Shown: positions 45,488 to 53,992 of the stretch, one piece after another | How positions within the stretch are numbered: position 1 is the first letter of the stretch | How the letters are laid out: each line of letters begins with the position of its first letter | Assembly (NCBI RefSeq): GCF_000374305.1 | Contig: NZ_KB894097.1 | Span: 124,001 to 188,000 of the forward strand | Source: Actinomadura flavalba DSM 45200 | GTDB taxonomy: Bacteria; Actinomycetota; Actinomycetes; Streptosporangiales; Streptosporangiaceae | DNA: 64,000 nt | Direction: 5' to 3' | The notes under the pieces: generated by a model | What the model was told of the DNA's origin: nothing | The model's database searches: none | Seen by the model: only the letters and a program-made list of their open reading frames with translations | Made by a program: the position numbers and the translations under genes

Positions 45488-45516
45488 GAGGAGCCGGGCG
45501 TGCGGCCCGGCTCCTC
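45488..45516 (-). terminator. Terminator of the 91-aa peptide gene
   Basis: Perfect 12-bp arms GAGGAGCCGGGC and GCCCGGCTCCTC with a 5-base loop, 16 bases after the stop codon. Confidence 0.8.
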
Positions 45517-45531
45517 CGGATGCGGGTCGGG

Positions 45532-45807
45532 TCAGTGACCCGAGACCGCGGTGCCCGGCACGCAGGTGAACGACGAGGCGTCGTTCTGGGCGTGCAGGCC
45601 GACGAGCTGGAGGAGACCGCTGTCGGGGCGGCTGATGTTGCTCTGGCACGCGTTCATGACGACGGTGGAGCCCGGTCCGTGGCCGCCGCCGTGGTTGCCC
45701 GCGTTGTTGTACGAGTCGCCGCCGGCGAGCATCGTGGACAGCACGGCGCGCTCCGGCAGGACCTCACCGGTCAGCGACTCGAGCTCGGCGTAGCTGAAAG
45801 CCTTCAT
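45532..45807 (-). CDS. 91-residue leader-peptide-like protein, possible RiPP-type precursor
   Basis: No signal peptide. N-terminus MKAFSYAELESLTGEVLPER reads like a recognition leader (helical ELESLTGE, then LPERAVLST). It is followed by a Gly/His/Asn-rich stretch (GNHGGGHGPGS) and a C-terminal part with two cysteines (Cys54 in VVMNACQSN, Cys82 in SSFTCVPG) and Ser/Thr at several sites. ATG 45807 follows GAAGGAAG. Own promoter, two hairpins in the 5' leader and own terminator: a highly regulated or highly expressed single gene. No modification enzyme is adjacent, so a RiPP role is inference; a structural surface peptide is the alternative. Confidence 0.6.
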   Translation of the reverse strand: MKAFSYAELESLTGEVLPERAVLSTMLAGGDSYNNAGNHGGGHGPGSTVVMNACQSNISRPDSGLLQLVGLHAQNDASSFTCVPGTAVSGH

Positions 45808-45831
45808 GAACTCTTCCTTCTTCCCCCGGGT

Positions 45832-45887
45832 ACCGACCGCCGGATGACGGTCGGTGGCCGCCCCGTCACACAACCCCGTGGGCGGCC
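45832..45887 (-). promoter_or_regulatory. Two adjacent hairpins in the 5' leader of the peptide gene
   Basis: Stem 1: GGCCGCCC/GGGCGGCC (45856-45887). Stem 2: ACCGACCG/CGGTCGGT (45832-45855). They abut without a gap and end 11 bases before the ribosome site. They could stabilise the mRNA or act as a switch. Confidence 0.6.
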
Positions 45888-45893
45888 ACGACA

Positions 45894-45922
45894 GGTATAT
45901 CAACGCTCACCCATCGTGACAA
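45894..45922 (-). promoter_or_regulatory. Housekeeping-type promoter of the peptide gene
   Basis: Minus strand TTGTCA (45922-45917), 17-base spacer, TATACC (45899-45894). Best -35/-10 match noticed in the window; start expected near 45887, giving an 80-base leader. Confidence 0.75.
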
Positions 45923-45971
45923 CACAGAACCGGGAAACGTTCCGCCGCGTGCCGCGTCGGCTCGGGCGGAA

Positions 45972-47312
45972 TCAGCCCTTGACCAGCACGGCGAGGCATT
46001 CGACGTGCTGCGTCATGGGGAAGGCGTCGAAGGCGCGGAAGGACTCGACGGTCCAGCCCCGGGCGCTGAAGTAGGACAGGTCGCGGGCGAGGGTGGCCGG
46101 GTCGCAGGAGACGTAGGCGATCTTGCGGTCCGTCAGCCGGGCGATCTGGTCGACGACGGCCTTCCCGGCGCCCGCCCGGGGCGGGTCCAGCACGGTGATG
46201 TCGGCGCCGCGCACGCGGGCGCCGCCGCGGTGCCCGGTGCCCGAGCGCTTGTTCTGCGTGCGGGACGTGGCGTCGGCGCGGCCGAACTCCAGGTCGCGGA
46301 CGATCTCCTCGACGGAGCCGCGCTCGACCGACACCTGCGGGAGGTCGCGCAGGTTGAACTTGGCGTCGCGGACGGCCTGCCCGTCGGACTCGACGCCGAC
46401 GACGAGCCCGTCGCGGCCGACGCGGTCGGCCAGGACCCCGGCGAACAGGCCGACGCCGCAGTACAGGTCGAGGGCGATGTCGCCCGGCTTGGGCTCCAGG
46501 GCCTGCACGACCGCGTCGGCCAGGAGCTGCGCGGCGCCGGGGTGCACCTGCCAGAAGCCGCTGCCCGACACCTGGAACAGCCGCCCGGAGACCTCCTCGC
46601 GGACGTACGGGAGGCTCGCACCGGCCTCGGGCTTGCCGCGCACGAGCCGCACCGGCACGTTCAGGCGGGGCACGCGCGCGTTGCGGCGGCCCTTGAGGAC
46701 GACGAGCCGGTCACCGGTGGTGGACGACACGATGCCCTCGACGGACGCCGCCCCGGGCCACCGCTTGCGCTCGATGCCCATCATCTCGACGCCCGGGTGC
46801 GCGATCAGGCACTCGTCGATGTGCTCCAGGTCGTGCGAGCGGTGCCGGCGCAGCCCGATCGCGCCGTCGGCGGCGGCGAACTGCACGCGGGTGCGCCAGC
46901 CGAGGCCGGGCGGCGGGGTGAAGTCGTCGGAGACCGGATACGGGACCTCCTCGACGACGACCGTCCGCTCGATGCCCGCGACGCGCGCGAGCTGTTCCTG
47001 GACGACCAGCGCCTTCAGCGCCCGCTGCGCGGGCAGCGACGCGTGCTGCCAGTCGCATCCGCCGCAGCGGCCCGGCCCGGCGAACGGGCACGGCGGGTCG
47101 ACCCGGTCGGGCGAGGCGGTGACGATCTCCTCGGCGTCGGCGCGCAGGAACCGCTTGGTCACCTCGGTGACGCGGGCGCGCACCCGCTCCCCCGGCAGCG
47201 CGTGCCGGACGAACACGACCCGTCCCTCGTGCCGGGCGACGCAGAATCCGCCGTTGGCGACGTTGCCCACGTCGAGGTCGAGCAGGTCACCGGCTTCGGG
47301 GTTATCAGTCAC
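45972..47312 (-). CDS. RumA/TrmA-family RNA uracil-5-methyltransferase with TRAM domain
   Basis: 446 residues. N-terminal TRAM OB-fold (DLDVGNVANGGFCVARHEGR), Fe-S type cysteines CPFAGPGRCGGCDWQ, SAM-binding IALDLYCGVGLFAGVLADRV, VESDGQAVRDAKFN, VLDPPRAGAGK and the nucleophile in YVSCDPATLARD. Methylates C5 of a uracil in rRNA or tRNA. An Arg/Gly-rich insert (about 345-365) precedes ITVLDPPRAG. GTG 47312 overlaps the permease stop by 8 bases. Conserved neighbour of the APC-ceoBC genes in actinobacteria (Rv2689c in M. tuberculosis, from memory). Confidence 0.92.
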   Translation of the reverse strand: MTDNPEAGDLLDLDVGNVANGGFCVARHEGRVVFVRHALPGERVRARVTEVTKRFLRADAEEIVTASPDRVDPPCPFAGPGRCGGCDWQHASLPAQRALKALVVQEQLARVAGIERTVVVEEVPYPVSDDFTPPPGLGWRTRVQFAAADGAIGLRRHRSHDLEHIDECLIAHPGVEMMGIERKRWPGAASVEGIVSSTTGDRLVVLKGRRNARVPRLNVPVRLVRGKPEAGASLPYVREEVSGRLFQVSGSGFWQVHPGAAQLLADAVVQALEPKPGDIALDLYCGVGLFAGVLADRVGRDGLVVGVESDGQAVRDAKFNLRDLPQVSVERGSVEEIVRDLEFGRADATSRTQNKRSGTGHRGGARVRGADITVLDPPRAGAGKAVVDQIARLTDRKIAYVSCDPATLARDLSYFSARGWTVESFRAFDAFPMTQHVECLAVLVKG

Positions 47313-49341
47313 GGTCGGAAACGATACCGCCGCCGCGGACCTCGCCGTCCGTGTGCGGCGGGCGCCGCGACGACCCCGGCCCGGGGGGTTCGGTGCGGCC
47401 CTTGAGCCGGTCGGACGACTGGAGCTGCCACGCCACGCTGGTGACCATGACGCCCGGCTGGAACAGCAGCCGGCCCTTGAGCCGCAGCGCGCTCTGGTTG
47501 TGCAGGAGCTGTTCCCACCAGTGGCCGACGACGTACTCGGGGATGAAGACGGTGACGACGTCGCGGGGGCTCTTGCGCCGCACGCTCTTGACGTAGGCGA
47601 GGACGGGCCGCGTCACCTCGCGGAACGGCGAGTCGAGGATCTTGAGCGGGACGGGCAGGTCGAGCGCGTCCCACTCCTCGCGGAGCCGCCGCGACTCCTC
47701 GGCGTCCACGGCGACCGACAGCGCCTCCAGCGTGGACGGCCGCGTCGCCCGCGCGTACGCCAGCGCCCGCAGCGTCGGCTTGTGCACCTTGGACACCAGG
47801 ACGATGGCGTGGTTGCGGGCGGGCAGCGCGACGTCCTCGCCGGACGGCTCCAGCTCGGCGGCGATCCGGTCGTAGTGCCGCCGGATGCCCTTCATCATGA
47901 GGAACAGGACGGGCATCGCGATGACGACGATCCAGGCGCCGAGCGCGAACTTGGAGATCAGCACGATGACCAGGACGATCCCGGTCAGCGCCGCCCCGAA
48001 CGCGTTGATCGACCGGGACACCATCATGCGGCGGCGCCGCGCGGAGTCGTTCTCCGCAGCCAGCAGCCGGTTCCAGTGCCGCACCATGCCGATCTGGCTG
48101 ACGGTGAACGACACGAACACCCCGACCGTGTACAGCGGGATGAGCTTGGACACCGACGCGTTGTAGGCGTAGATCAGCAGCCCGGCCAGCGTGGCGAGGA
48201 TGATGATGCCGTTGCTGAACGCGAGCCGGTCGCCGCGCGTGTGGAGCTGGCGCGGCAGGTACCGGTTCTGCGCGAGCACCGAGCCGAGCACCGGGAAGCC
48301 GTTGAACGCGGTGTTGGCGGCGAGGAACAGGATGAGCGCCGTCATCACGGTGACGACGGCGAACCCGATCGAGAAGTCGCCGAACACCGCGTGCGCGACC
48401 TGCGCGATGACGGGTTCGGCGTCGTGGATCTCGCGTCCGGTGGCGGGGTCGACGAGGTGGCTGCCGAGGTCGGGTTCGGCGTACTTGGCGCCGGTCAGGT
48501 AGGCCATGGCGGTGACGCCGCCGAACATCGTGATGGCGATGGCGCCCATCATGAGCAGCGTGGACGCCGCGTTCTCGCCCTTGGGCTTGCGGAACGCGGG
48601 CACGCCGTTGCTGATCGCCTCGACGCCCGTCAGCGCCGCGCATCCGGACGAGAACGCCCGCAGCAGCAGGAACACCATCGCGAACCCGGCCGCGCCGGAC
48701 TCGTCGCCCTGGATCTCGAACCCGGCGGTCTCGGCGCGCACGTCCTCGCCGAGGACCATCCGGACGGTGCCGAACAGCAGCATCCCGACGATCGAGGCCA
48801 TGAACAGGTACGTCGGGATGGCGAACGCGACGCCCGCCTCCCGCAGCCCGCGCAGGTTCCCGACGGTGAGCAGCGCGACGATGACGACCGCCACGAGCAC
48901 TTCGTGGGGCCGCAGGAACCGCAGGAACGCGCCGAGGTTCTCCACCCCGGCCGACACCGACACCGCGACGGTGAGGACGTAGTCGACGAGCAGCGCCGAG
49001 GCGACGAGCACGCCCCAGTTGCTGCCGAGGTTGACGGTCGCGACCTCGAAGTCGCCGCCGCCGCTCTGGTAGGCGCGGACGTTCTGCCGGTAGGAGGCGA
49101 TGACCGTCAGCAGGATGACGACGACGGCCGCCGCCACCCAGGGTGTGTAGTGGTACATGACGAGACCGCCCGCGCCGAGCGCGAGCAGGATCTCCTGGGG
49201 GGCGTACGCCACCGACGACAGCGCGTCGCTGGCGAACACGGGCAGCGCCACGCGGCGCGGCAGAAGTTGTTCGTGCTGCTGCGCGCTGCGCAGGGCGCGG
49301 CCCACGAGCAGCCGCTTCGTCAAGTCCGGAACCGTCGGCAC
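47305..49341 (-). CDS. APC-family permease, KimA-like probable K+ importer
   Basis: 678 residues. N-terminal LLVGRALRSAQQHEQLLPRR then ALPVFASDALSSVAYAPQEI, twelve hydrophobic segments to about residue 470, and a cytosolic C-terminal domain (NHAIVLVSKVHKPTLRALAY, FIPEYVVGHWWEQLLHNQSA). This layout matches KimA-like transporters. The divergent ceoB/ceoC K+-channel regulators support potassium transport. GTG 49341 was taken as start (VPTVPDLTKRL); longer frames run into the divergent promoter. Coupled to the RNA methyltransferase by overlap. Confidence 0.88.
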   Translation of the reverse strand: MPTVPDLTKRLLVGRALRSAQQHEQLLPRRVALPVFASDALSSVAYAPQEILLALGAGGLVMYHYTPWVAAAVVVILLTVIASYRQNVRAYQSGGGDFEVATVNLGSNWGVLVASALLVDYVLTVAVSVSAGVENLGAFLRFLRPHEVLVAVVIVALLTVGNLRGLREAGVAFAIPTYLFMASIVGMLLFGTVRMVLGEDVRAETAGFEIQGDESGAAGFAMVFLLLRAFSSGCAALTGVEAISNGVPAFRKPKGENAASTLLMMGAIAITMFGGVTAMAYLTGAKYAEPDLGSHLVDPATGREIHDAEPVIAQVAHAVFGDFSIGFAVVTVMTALILFLAANTAFNGFPVLGSVLAQNRYLPRQLHTRGDRLAFSNGIIILATLAGLLIYAYNASVSKLIPLYTVGVFVSFTVSQIGMVRHWNRLLAAENDSARRRRMMVSRSINAFGAALTGIVLVIVLISKFALGAWIVVIAMPVLFLMMKGIRRHYDRIAAELEPSGEDVALPARNHAIVLVSKVHKPTLRALAYARATRPSTLEALSVAVDAEESRRLREEWDALDLPVPLKILDSPFREVTRPVLAYVKSVRRKSPRDVVTVFIPEYVVGHWWEQLLHNQSALRLKGRLLFQPGVMVTSVAWQLQSSDRLKGRTEPPGPGSSRRPPHTDGEVRGGGIVSDRD

Positions 49342-49481
49342 GACAGGAGACTCTAGACCCGCCCCCGCGCGACACCCCGCTGGCCCGCCGGGTAGTGCTC
49401 CCCTGCGCGGATGTGTAGCTTTGCAGGCCGCGAGGATCGGCGCGCCGCGGACCATCCGCGGGACCGGGGAAAGGGACGGCC

Positions 49482-50147
49482 GTGCATATCGTGATCATGG
49501 GGTGCGGGCGGGTCGGGTCGACGCTCGCCCACATCCTGGAGGACAAGGGGCACTCGGTGGCGATCATCGATCAGAGCCCCGAGGCGTTCCGGCGGCTGCG
49601 CAGCGGGTTCCGGGGGCGTCGCGTGACGGGGTTCGGGTTCGACCGGGACGTCATCGCCGAGGCCGGGATCGAGCGGGCGGCGGCGTTCGTGGCGGTGAGC
49701 AGCGGCGACAACTCCAACATCATCTCGGCGCGGGTGGCGCGCGAGACGTTCGGCGTCGACAACGTCGTGGCGCGCATCTACGACCCGCGCCGCGCCGAGG
49801 TCTACCAGCGGCTCGGCATCCCGACGGTGGCGACGGTGCGGTGGACGGCCGACCAGATCCTGCGGCGGCTGCTGCCCGAGGGCGCCGAGCCGCTGTGGCG
49901 CGACCCGAGCGGCCAGGTGGTGCTGGCCGAGCTGGAGACGGGCGCGCAGTGGGTGGGCGAGCCGGTGTCGGCGCTGGAGGAGGCGGCGTCGACGCGGGTG
50001 GCGTTCCTGACCCGGATGGGCGATGCGCTCGTCCCGGACGCGGGGACGATCGTGCAGGACGGCGACGTGGTGCACATCATGGCCCGCGCCGCCGAGCTGG
50101 AGCGGATCAACGCGGCCGTCGCCGCGCGGAACGAGGGGGACGCCTGA
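49482..50147 (+). CDS. ceoB: TrkA-family potassium uptake protein
   Basis: 221 residues: RCK-N Rossmann domain (MHIVIMGCGRVGSTLAHILE, VAIIDQSPEAFRRL) and RCK-C domain (about 140-221). Regulatory, nucleotide-binding subunit of a K+ transporter. GTG 49482 follows GGGGAAAGGG. TGATG overlap with ceoC. Divergent from the KimA-like permease, with 140 bp between. Same order as ceoB-ceoC of mycobacteria. Confidence 0.93.
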   Translation: MHIVIMGCGRVGSTLAHILEDKGHSVAIIDQSPEAFRRLRSGFRGRRVTGFGFDRDVIAEAGIERAAAFVAVSSGDNSNIISARVARETFGVDNVVARIYDPRRAEVYQRLGIPTVATVRWTADQILRRLLPEGAEPLWRDPSGQVVLAELETGAQWVGEPVSALEEAASTRVAFLTRMGDALVPDAGTIVQDGDVVHIMARAAELERINAAVAARNEGDA

Positions 50148-50806
50148 TGCGCGTCGCGATCGCCGGGGCGGGCGCGGTGGGCCGGTCCATCGCGCAGGAG
50201 CTGCTGGAGAACGGGCACGAGATCCTGCTGATCGACAAGAGCCCCAAGGCCATCAAGGTCGAGATGGTGCCGCGCGCGGAGTGGCTGCTGGCCGACGCGT
50301 GCGAGATCGCCTCGCTGGACGACGCGGCGCTGGAGCGCTGCCAGGTCGTGGTGGCCTCCACCGGGGACGACAAGGTCAACCTGGTGGTGTCGCTGCTGGC
50401 CAAGACCGAGTACGGGGTGCCGCGCGTCGTGGCGCGGATCAACCATCCGAAGAACGAGTGGCTGTTCAACGAGTCGTGGGGCGTGGACGTGGCCGTCTCG
50501 ACGCCGCGCCTGCTGTCGGCGCTGGTCGAGGAGGCGGTGAGCGTCGGCGACCTGGTCCGGCTGATGACGTTCCGGCAGGGCGAGGCGAACCTGGTGGAGC
50601 TGACGCTCCCCGAGGACGCGCCGCTCGGCGGGCACCGGGTCGGGTCGGTGGACTGGCCGCGCGACACGGCGCTGGTGGCGATCATCCGCGAGGGGCGGGT
50701 GCTGGTGCCGAGCCCGGACGACACGCTGGAGCCCGGCGACGAGCTGATGTTCGTGGCGAGCCAGGACGTCGAGGACGACCTGGCGGCGCTGCTCGGCGGA
50801 CGCTGA
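50147..50806 (+). CDS. ceoC: TrkA-family potassium uptake protein
   Basis: 219 residues, second RCK protein: MRVAIAGAGAVGRSIAQELL, ILLIDKSPKAIKVEMV, ADACEIASLDDAALERCQVV, then RCK-C with LGGHRVGSVDWPRDTALVAI. The canonical NAD-binding GAGAVG is intact. Forms a probable hetero-complex with CeoB. ATG shares an A with the ceoB stop. A strong terminator follows. Confidence 0.93.
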   Translation: MRVAIAGAGAVGRSIAQELLENGHEILLIDKSPKAIKVEMVPRAEWLLADACEIASLDDAALERCQVVVASTGDDKVNLVVSLLAKTEYGVPRVVARINHPKNEWLFNESWGVDVAVSTPRLLSALVEEAVSVGDLVRLMTFRQGEANLVELTLPEDAPLGGHRVGSVDWPRDTALVAIIREGRVLVPSPDDTLEPGDELMFVASQDVEDDLAALLGGR

Positions 50807-50813
50807 CGCGGCG

Positions 50814-50840
50814 GGGGGCGGGCCGGGCGGGCCCGCCCCC
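50814..50840. terminator. Bidirectional GC hairpin after ceoC
   Basis: Perfect 11-bp arms GGGGGCGGGCC/GGCCCGCCCCC with a 5-base loop between convergent ceoC and the DUF3159 gene. Confidence 0.8.
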
Positions 50841-50845
50841 TCGGT

Positions 50846-51613
50846 TCACGACGTCGCGGCGGAGCCCTTCAGCGGCGTGCGGCCCCGCGCCAGCAGCCAC
50901 GCCATCGCGGCGAGCGCGGCGACCTGGAGCGGCCAGCCCATGAGGATCTTGGACGTGCCCAGCAGCGCGCTCTGGTCGCCGTCGGCGAGCCAGATGGGGT
51001 ACTGGACGACGACGCGCGCGACGCACGGCAGCATGAGCAGCCACGTCAGCCGCGTGCAGAGCTTGACGACGCCGGGATCGGAGCGCCAGGCGGTCGGGTC
51101 GCCGGTGACGGAGCCGACGATGAACCCGACCAGCGGCCAGCGGACCGCGATCGAGAACAGCATGGCCGCCGCGTAGACGGCGTTGTAGACGATGCCGGGC
51201 AGGAACGCGTCCTCGGCGTTGCCCGAGCGCAGCGCGAAGAACGCGGCGATGCCGATGCCGATGAGGCTGTTCAGCACGAACTGCGGGTTCTGCCGCTGCA
51301 CGAGCCGGACGACCAGCAGCAGCACGGCGGCGCCGACACCGGCGAACACGGCGGTGCGGACGTCGTCGCGGACGACGTAGGTGACCGTGAACGCGATCGT
51401 GGGGACGGCGGCCTCGGCCATGCCGCGCACGCCGCCGAGCGCCTTGGAGAGCTGGGCGCGGACGGCGGCCTCGACGGTGTCGTGGGCGGCGTCGTCCGGC
51501 CGTTCCCGGGGGGCCTGCGCGCGGGCGGTCCCGTCGCCGGTGCCGTCGCGGACGTCGTCCGTCACTCCGTCGTTCACCGCACCGTCCAACGCGCCGCTCC
51601 TGGCGTCGTCCAC
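50846..51613 (-). CDS. DUF3159 membrane protein
   Basis: 255 residues. Acidic, Asp/Ala-rich cytosolic N-terminus, VRAQLSKALGGVRGMAEAAV, then about six membrane spans (PTIAFTVTYVV, AVFAGVGAAVLLLVVRLVQR, NSLIGIGIAAFFAL, NAVYAAAMLFSIAV, TWLLMLPCVARVVV, LQVAALAAMAWLLA). GTG 51613 follows GGGGGAG. Conserved in actinobacteria next to ceoBC and the OB-fold gene, function unknown; intracellular septation-like proteins share the fold. Confidence 0.88.
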   Translation of the reverse strand: MDDARSGALDGAVNDGVTDDVRDGTGDGTARAQAPRERPDDAAHDTVEAAVRAQLSKALGGVRGMAEAAVPTIAFTVTYVVRDDVRTAVFAGVGAAVLLLVVRLVQRQNPQFVLNSLIGIGIAAFFALRSGNAEDAFLPGIVYNAVYAAAMLFSIAVRWPLVGFIVGSVTGDPTAWRSDPGVVKLCTRLTWLLMLPCVARVVVQYPIWLADGDQSALLGTSKILMGWPLQVAALAAMAWLLARGRTPLKGSAATS

Positions 51614-51648
51614 ACCGTCTCCCCCGTCCGGGCCGTGTCCCGGGCGGC

Positions 51649-52059
51649 TCACGCGGCTCCGCGCAGCTCGTACCGGGGGTTGAACATGACCTTGCGTCCG
51701 TCCTGGAGGCTGACCAGCCCCTCGGCGCGCAACCGGCGGCCGGGGTCGATGCCGGCGATGCGGCGGCGGCCCAGCCAGACCAGGTTGATGACGTCGGTGC
51801 CGTCGTACAGCTCGGCCTCCAGGGCGGGTGCCCCGCCGCGCGGGCGGAGCGTCACCGTACGCAGCGTACCCGCCACGCAGTGCCGCGCGCGCTCGCCGCA
51901 CGCGTGGATCGGCGTCGCGCCCTCGGCGTCGGTGTCGCGCCGCAGCTCGGCGGCCTCCAGCTCGGCGTCGCTGGACGCCATGCGCCGCAGCAGCCTGCGC
52001 AGGCCGCGCCGGGGCGGCCGTCCCGTCTCCGGCGTCGTCTCCGCCGGGCGTTCGTCCAT
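51649..52059 (-). CDS. OB-fold nucleic-acid-binding protein
   Basis: 136 residues. N-terminal basic helix region (RRGLRRLLRRMASSDAELEA), then an OB-fold: HCVAGTLRTVTLRPRGGAPA, LEAELYDGTDVINLVWLGRR, IPGR-like GIDPGRRLRAEGLVSLQDGR, MFNPRYEL. Matches the small RecG/aspartyl-tRNA synthetase-like OB proteins kept between DUF3159 and DUF3710 genes in actinobacteria. ATG 52059 has a weak ribosome site. Function not established. Confidence 0.85.
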   Translation of the reverse strand: MDERPAETTPETGRPPRRGLRRLLRRMASSDAELEAAELRRDTDAEGATPIHACGERARHCVAGTLRTVTLRPRGGAPALEAELYDGTDVINLVWLGRRRIAGIDPGRRLRAEGLVSLQDGRKVMFNPRYELRGAA

Positions 52060-52085
52060 GGGTGGAAGCGTAAGGCATGGGACGT

Positions 52086-53875
52086 TCATTCCGATCGCCC
52101 GGAACGGCGCATCCGGCGGCGGGCCAGTTCGAGGAAGTAGCCGAGTTCGCCGACGCGCAGCAGCCGCGCGGCGCCGAGGAACACCAGGCCGCCCGCCAGG
52201 GAGCCGGTGAGGACGGCCAGGACGGCGGGCAGCCGGTCGCCGGGCAGGTGCCCGCATCCCCACACGGCCGCCGCCGCGACGAGCCCGCCGGGCACCGAGG
52301 CCGCGTAGAGCTTGGCGAGCGTGCGGGTGATGCGGCGGCCGTCCATGCCGCCGAGGCGGCGCCGCAGGATCGCGACGGCGCCCGCCGAGCCGAGCACGAA
52401 GAACAGCCCGTACGCGAGCGGCAGGCCCACGACGACGTCGGCGGGGTCCGCGAGGGCGAGCAGCGCGACGGCGACGGCGGCCTGGGCGAGCGCTGCCGGG
52501 ATCGCGAGCAGGCCGGGGGTGCGGGTGTCCCCGAGCGCGTAGAACACGCGGGCAGCACCATCGGCGCGAACACGGCCATGACGAGCCCGATCCGGCGCGC
52601 GTCGTCGGGGCCGGTGCTGCCGTAGCCGAACAGCAGGACGGCGCCGGGCACCGCGAACACCAGCAGCGCGGCCGACAGCGGGACGAGCGGCACCGACGCC
52701 AGCCGCAGGCCCCGGGAGAAGTCCTCGCGCAGCAGGTCGCGGCGCTCCTGGGCGACGTGCGCGCTCATCCGCGGCAGCAGCGCGGTGATCACCGACACCG
52801 CGATGATCGCGTACGGGAGCTGGAACACGACCATCGCGAGCTTGTACGCGGCCGGTCCCGCGCCCGCGACGGGCTGGCCGGAGGCGTCCACGGCGCGGTC
52901 GCCGGCGCGGGTGGCGACGTTGGAGGTGACGAGCAGCGCGGCCTGCCAGGCGACGATGTAGAGCATCATCCACCCGGCGTTGCGGGCGGCCTCGCCGAAG
53001 CCCGAGCCGCGCAGATCGAACCGGGGCCGGAACCGGAACCCGGCGCGGCGCAGCGTCCAGCCGAGCAGGACGGCCTGGAGGACGGTGCCGAGGGTGGAGC
53101 CGAGGCCGATGACGGCGAGCTGGGCGTCGGTGACGGTGGCGATGCCCCGGTTCGGCCCGGCGTACCAGAGGAACGCGAGCCCGGCGGCGATCGTCACGGC
53201 GTTGTTGAGGACGGGCGCCCACATGGGCGCGCCGAACCGGCTCCGGACGTTGAGCAGCGTCGCGGCCAGGCCGCTCGCGCCGATGAAGAACACCTGGAGC
53301 AGCAGCAGCCGGGTGAACAGGACGGCGACCTCGCGCTGCCGTCCGGTGTAGCCGCCCGCGTAGAGGGAGATCAGCCCGTCGGCGGCGGCCACCGCGACGA
53401 TCGTCAGGACGGCGAGGGCGGGCAGCGCGACGCTGACGAGGCGGTGTTCGGTGGCGGTGCCGCCGTCGGCGTCCAGGGTCCGGCGTTTCACCAGGAACGG
53501 GACGAAGACGCTGGCCAGCAGCCCGCCGAGCAGCAGTTCGTAGACGGTGTACGGGATCATGTCGGCGGTCTGGAACGCGTCACCGAGCAGGCCGACGCCG
53601 AGCGCCGCCGCGAGCACGGTCGTGCGCAGGAACCCGGTCGCGCGGGACACGGCCGTCCCGATCGCCATGATCAGCCCGGACCGGGCGAGGCCGGGCGGGC
53701 CGCCGATCTCCTCGCGCTCGGTGCCGGTGCGCTCGGCGAGGCTCGTCCCCTCGCCGATGCGCGTCGGGTCACCGACCGGGCGCAGGCCCGGTTCGGGTTC
53801 GGTGGCGGGCTCGGCGCGCTCGGCGGCGTCGATGACCTCGGGCAGGAACGGGCGCCGCCCCGGTTCGCTCGCCAT
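52086..53875 (-). pseudogene. murJ: MurJ/MviN lipid II flippase homologue, frameshifted
   Basis: The start (ATG 53875, MASEPGRRPFLPEVIDAAER) leads into a MurJ-like polytopic protein: SGLIMAIGTAVSRATGFLRT, DAFQTADMIPYTVYELLLGG, ASVFVPFLVKR. Near 52550 the reading frame breaks: after FAPMVLPA the same frame gives non-homologous sequence, while the next frame continues ARVFYALGDTRTPGLLAIPA to a proper end at 52086. Compared with relatives about seven or eight residues between LP and RVFYA are gone, so a deletion of 22 or 25 bases is likely. Either a real pseudogene with another MurJ elsewhere, or a sequence error. Confidence 0.85.
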
Positions 53876-53953
53876 TCCCCGCAGTATGCCGCAGGTGGGC
53901 TTTTCCCCACCCCGACCGGCTCCCTACGCCCATCGGCGCCGGTCCGCGCGCTC

Positions 53954-53980
53954 CGTAGCGTCGATCACGAGAACGCTACG
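53954..53980. promoter_or_regulatory. Dyad upstream of the MacB-like ABC genes
   Basis: CGTAGCGT (53954-53961) and ACGCTACG (53973-53980), perfect 8-bp arms 11 bases apart, 12 bases before the ATPase start. Includes a TAGCGT that could be a -10 element. A repressor operator is likely. Confidence 0.55.
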
Positions 53981-53992
53981 AGGGAGACGACG

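Noticed and set aside
45972..47312. Arg/Gly-rich stretch before ITVLDPPRAG in the RNA methyltransferase as another repeat expansion
   Set aside because: It is only about 20 residues, without internal repeats, and lies in a loop known to vary in this family.
49342..49481. c-di-AMP (ydaO-type) riboswitch before the potassium genes
   Set aside because: The function would fit, but the 140-bp divergent gap is short for it and I could not recognise its conserved core.
43469..53980. Octamer ACGCTACG common to the low-GC island and the dyad before the MacB-like ABC genes
   Set aside because: An 8-base match over this distance is expected by chance, and the surrounding sequences differ.
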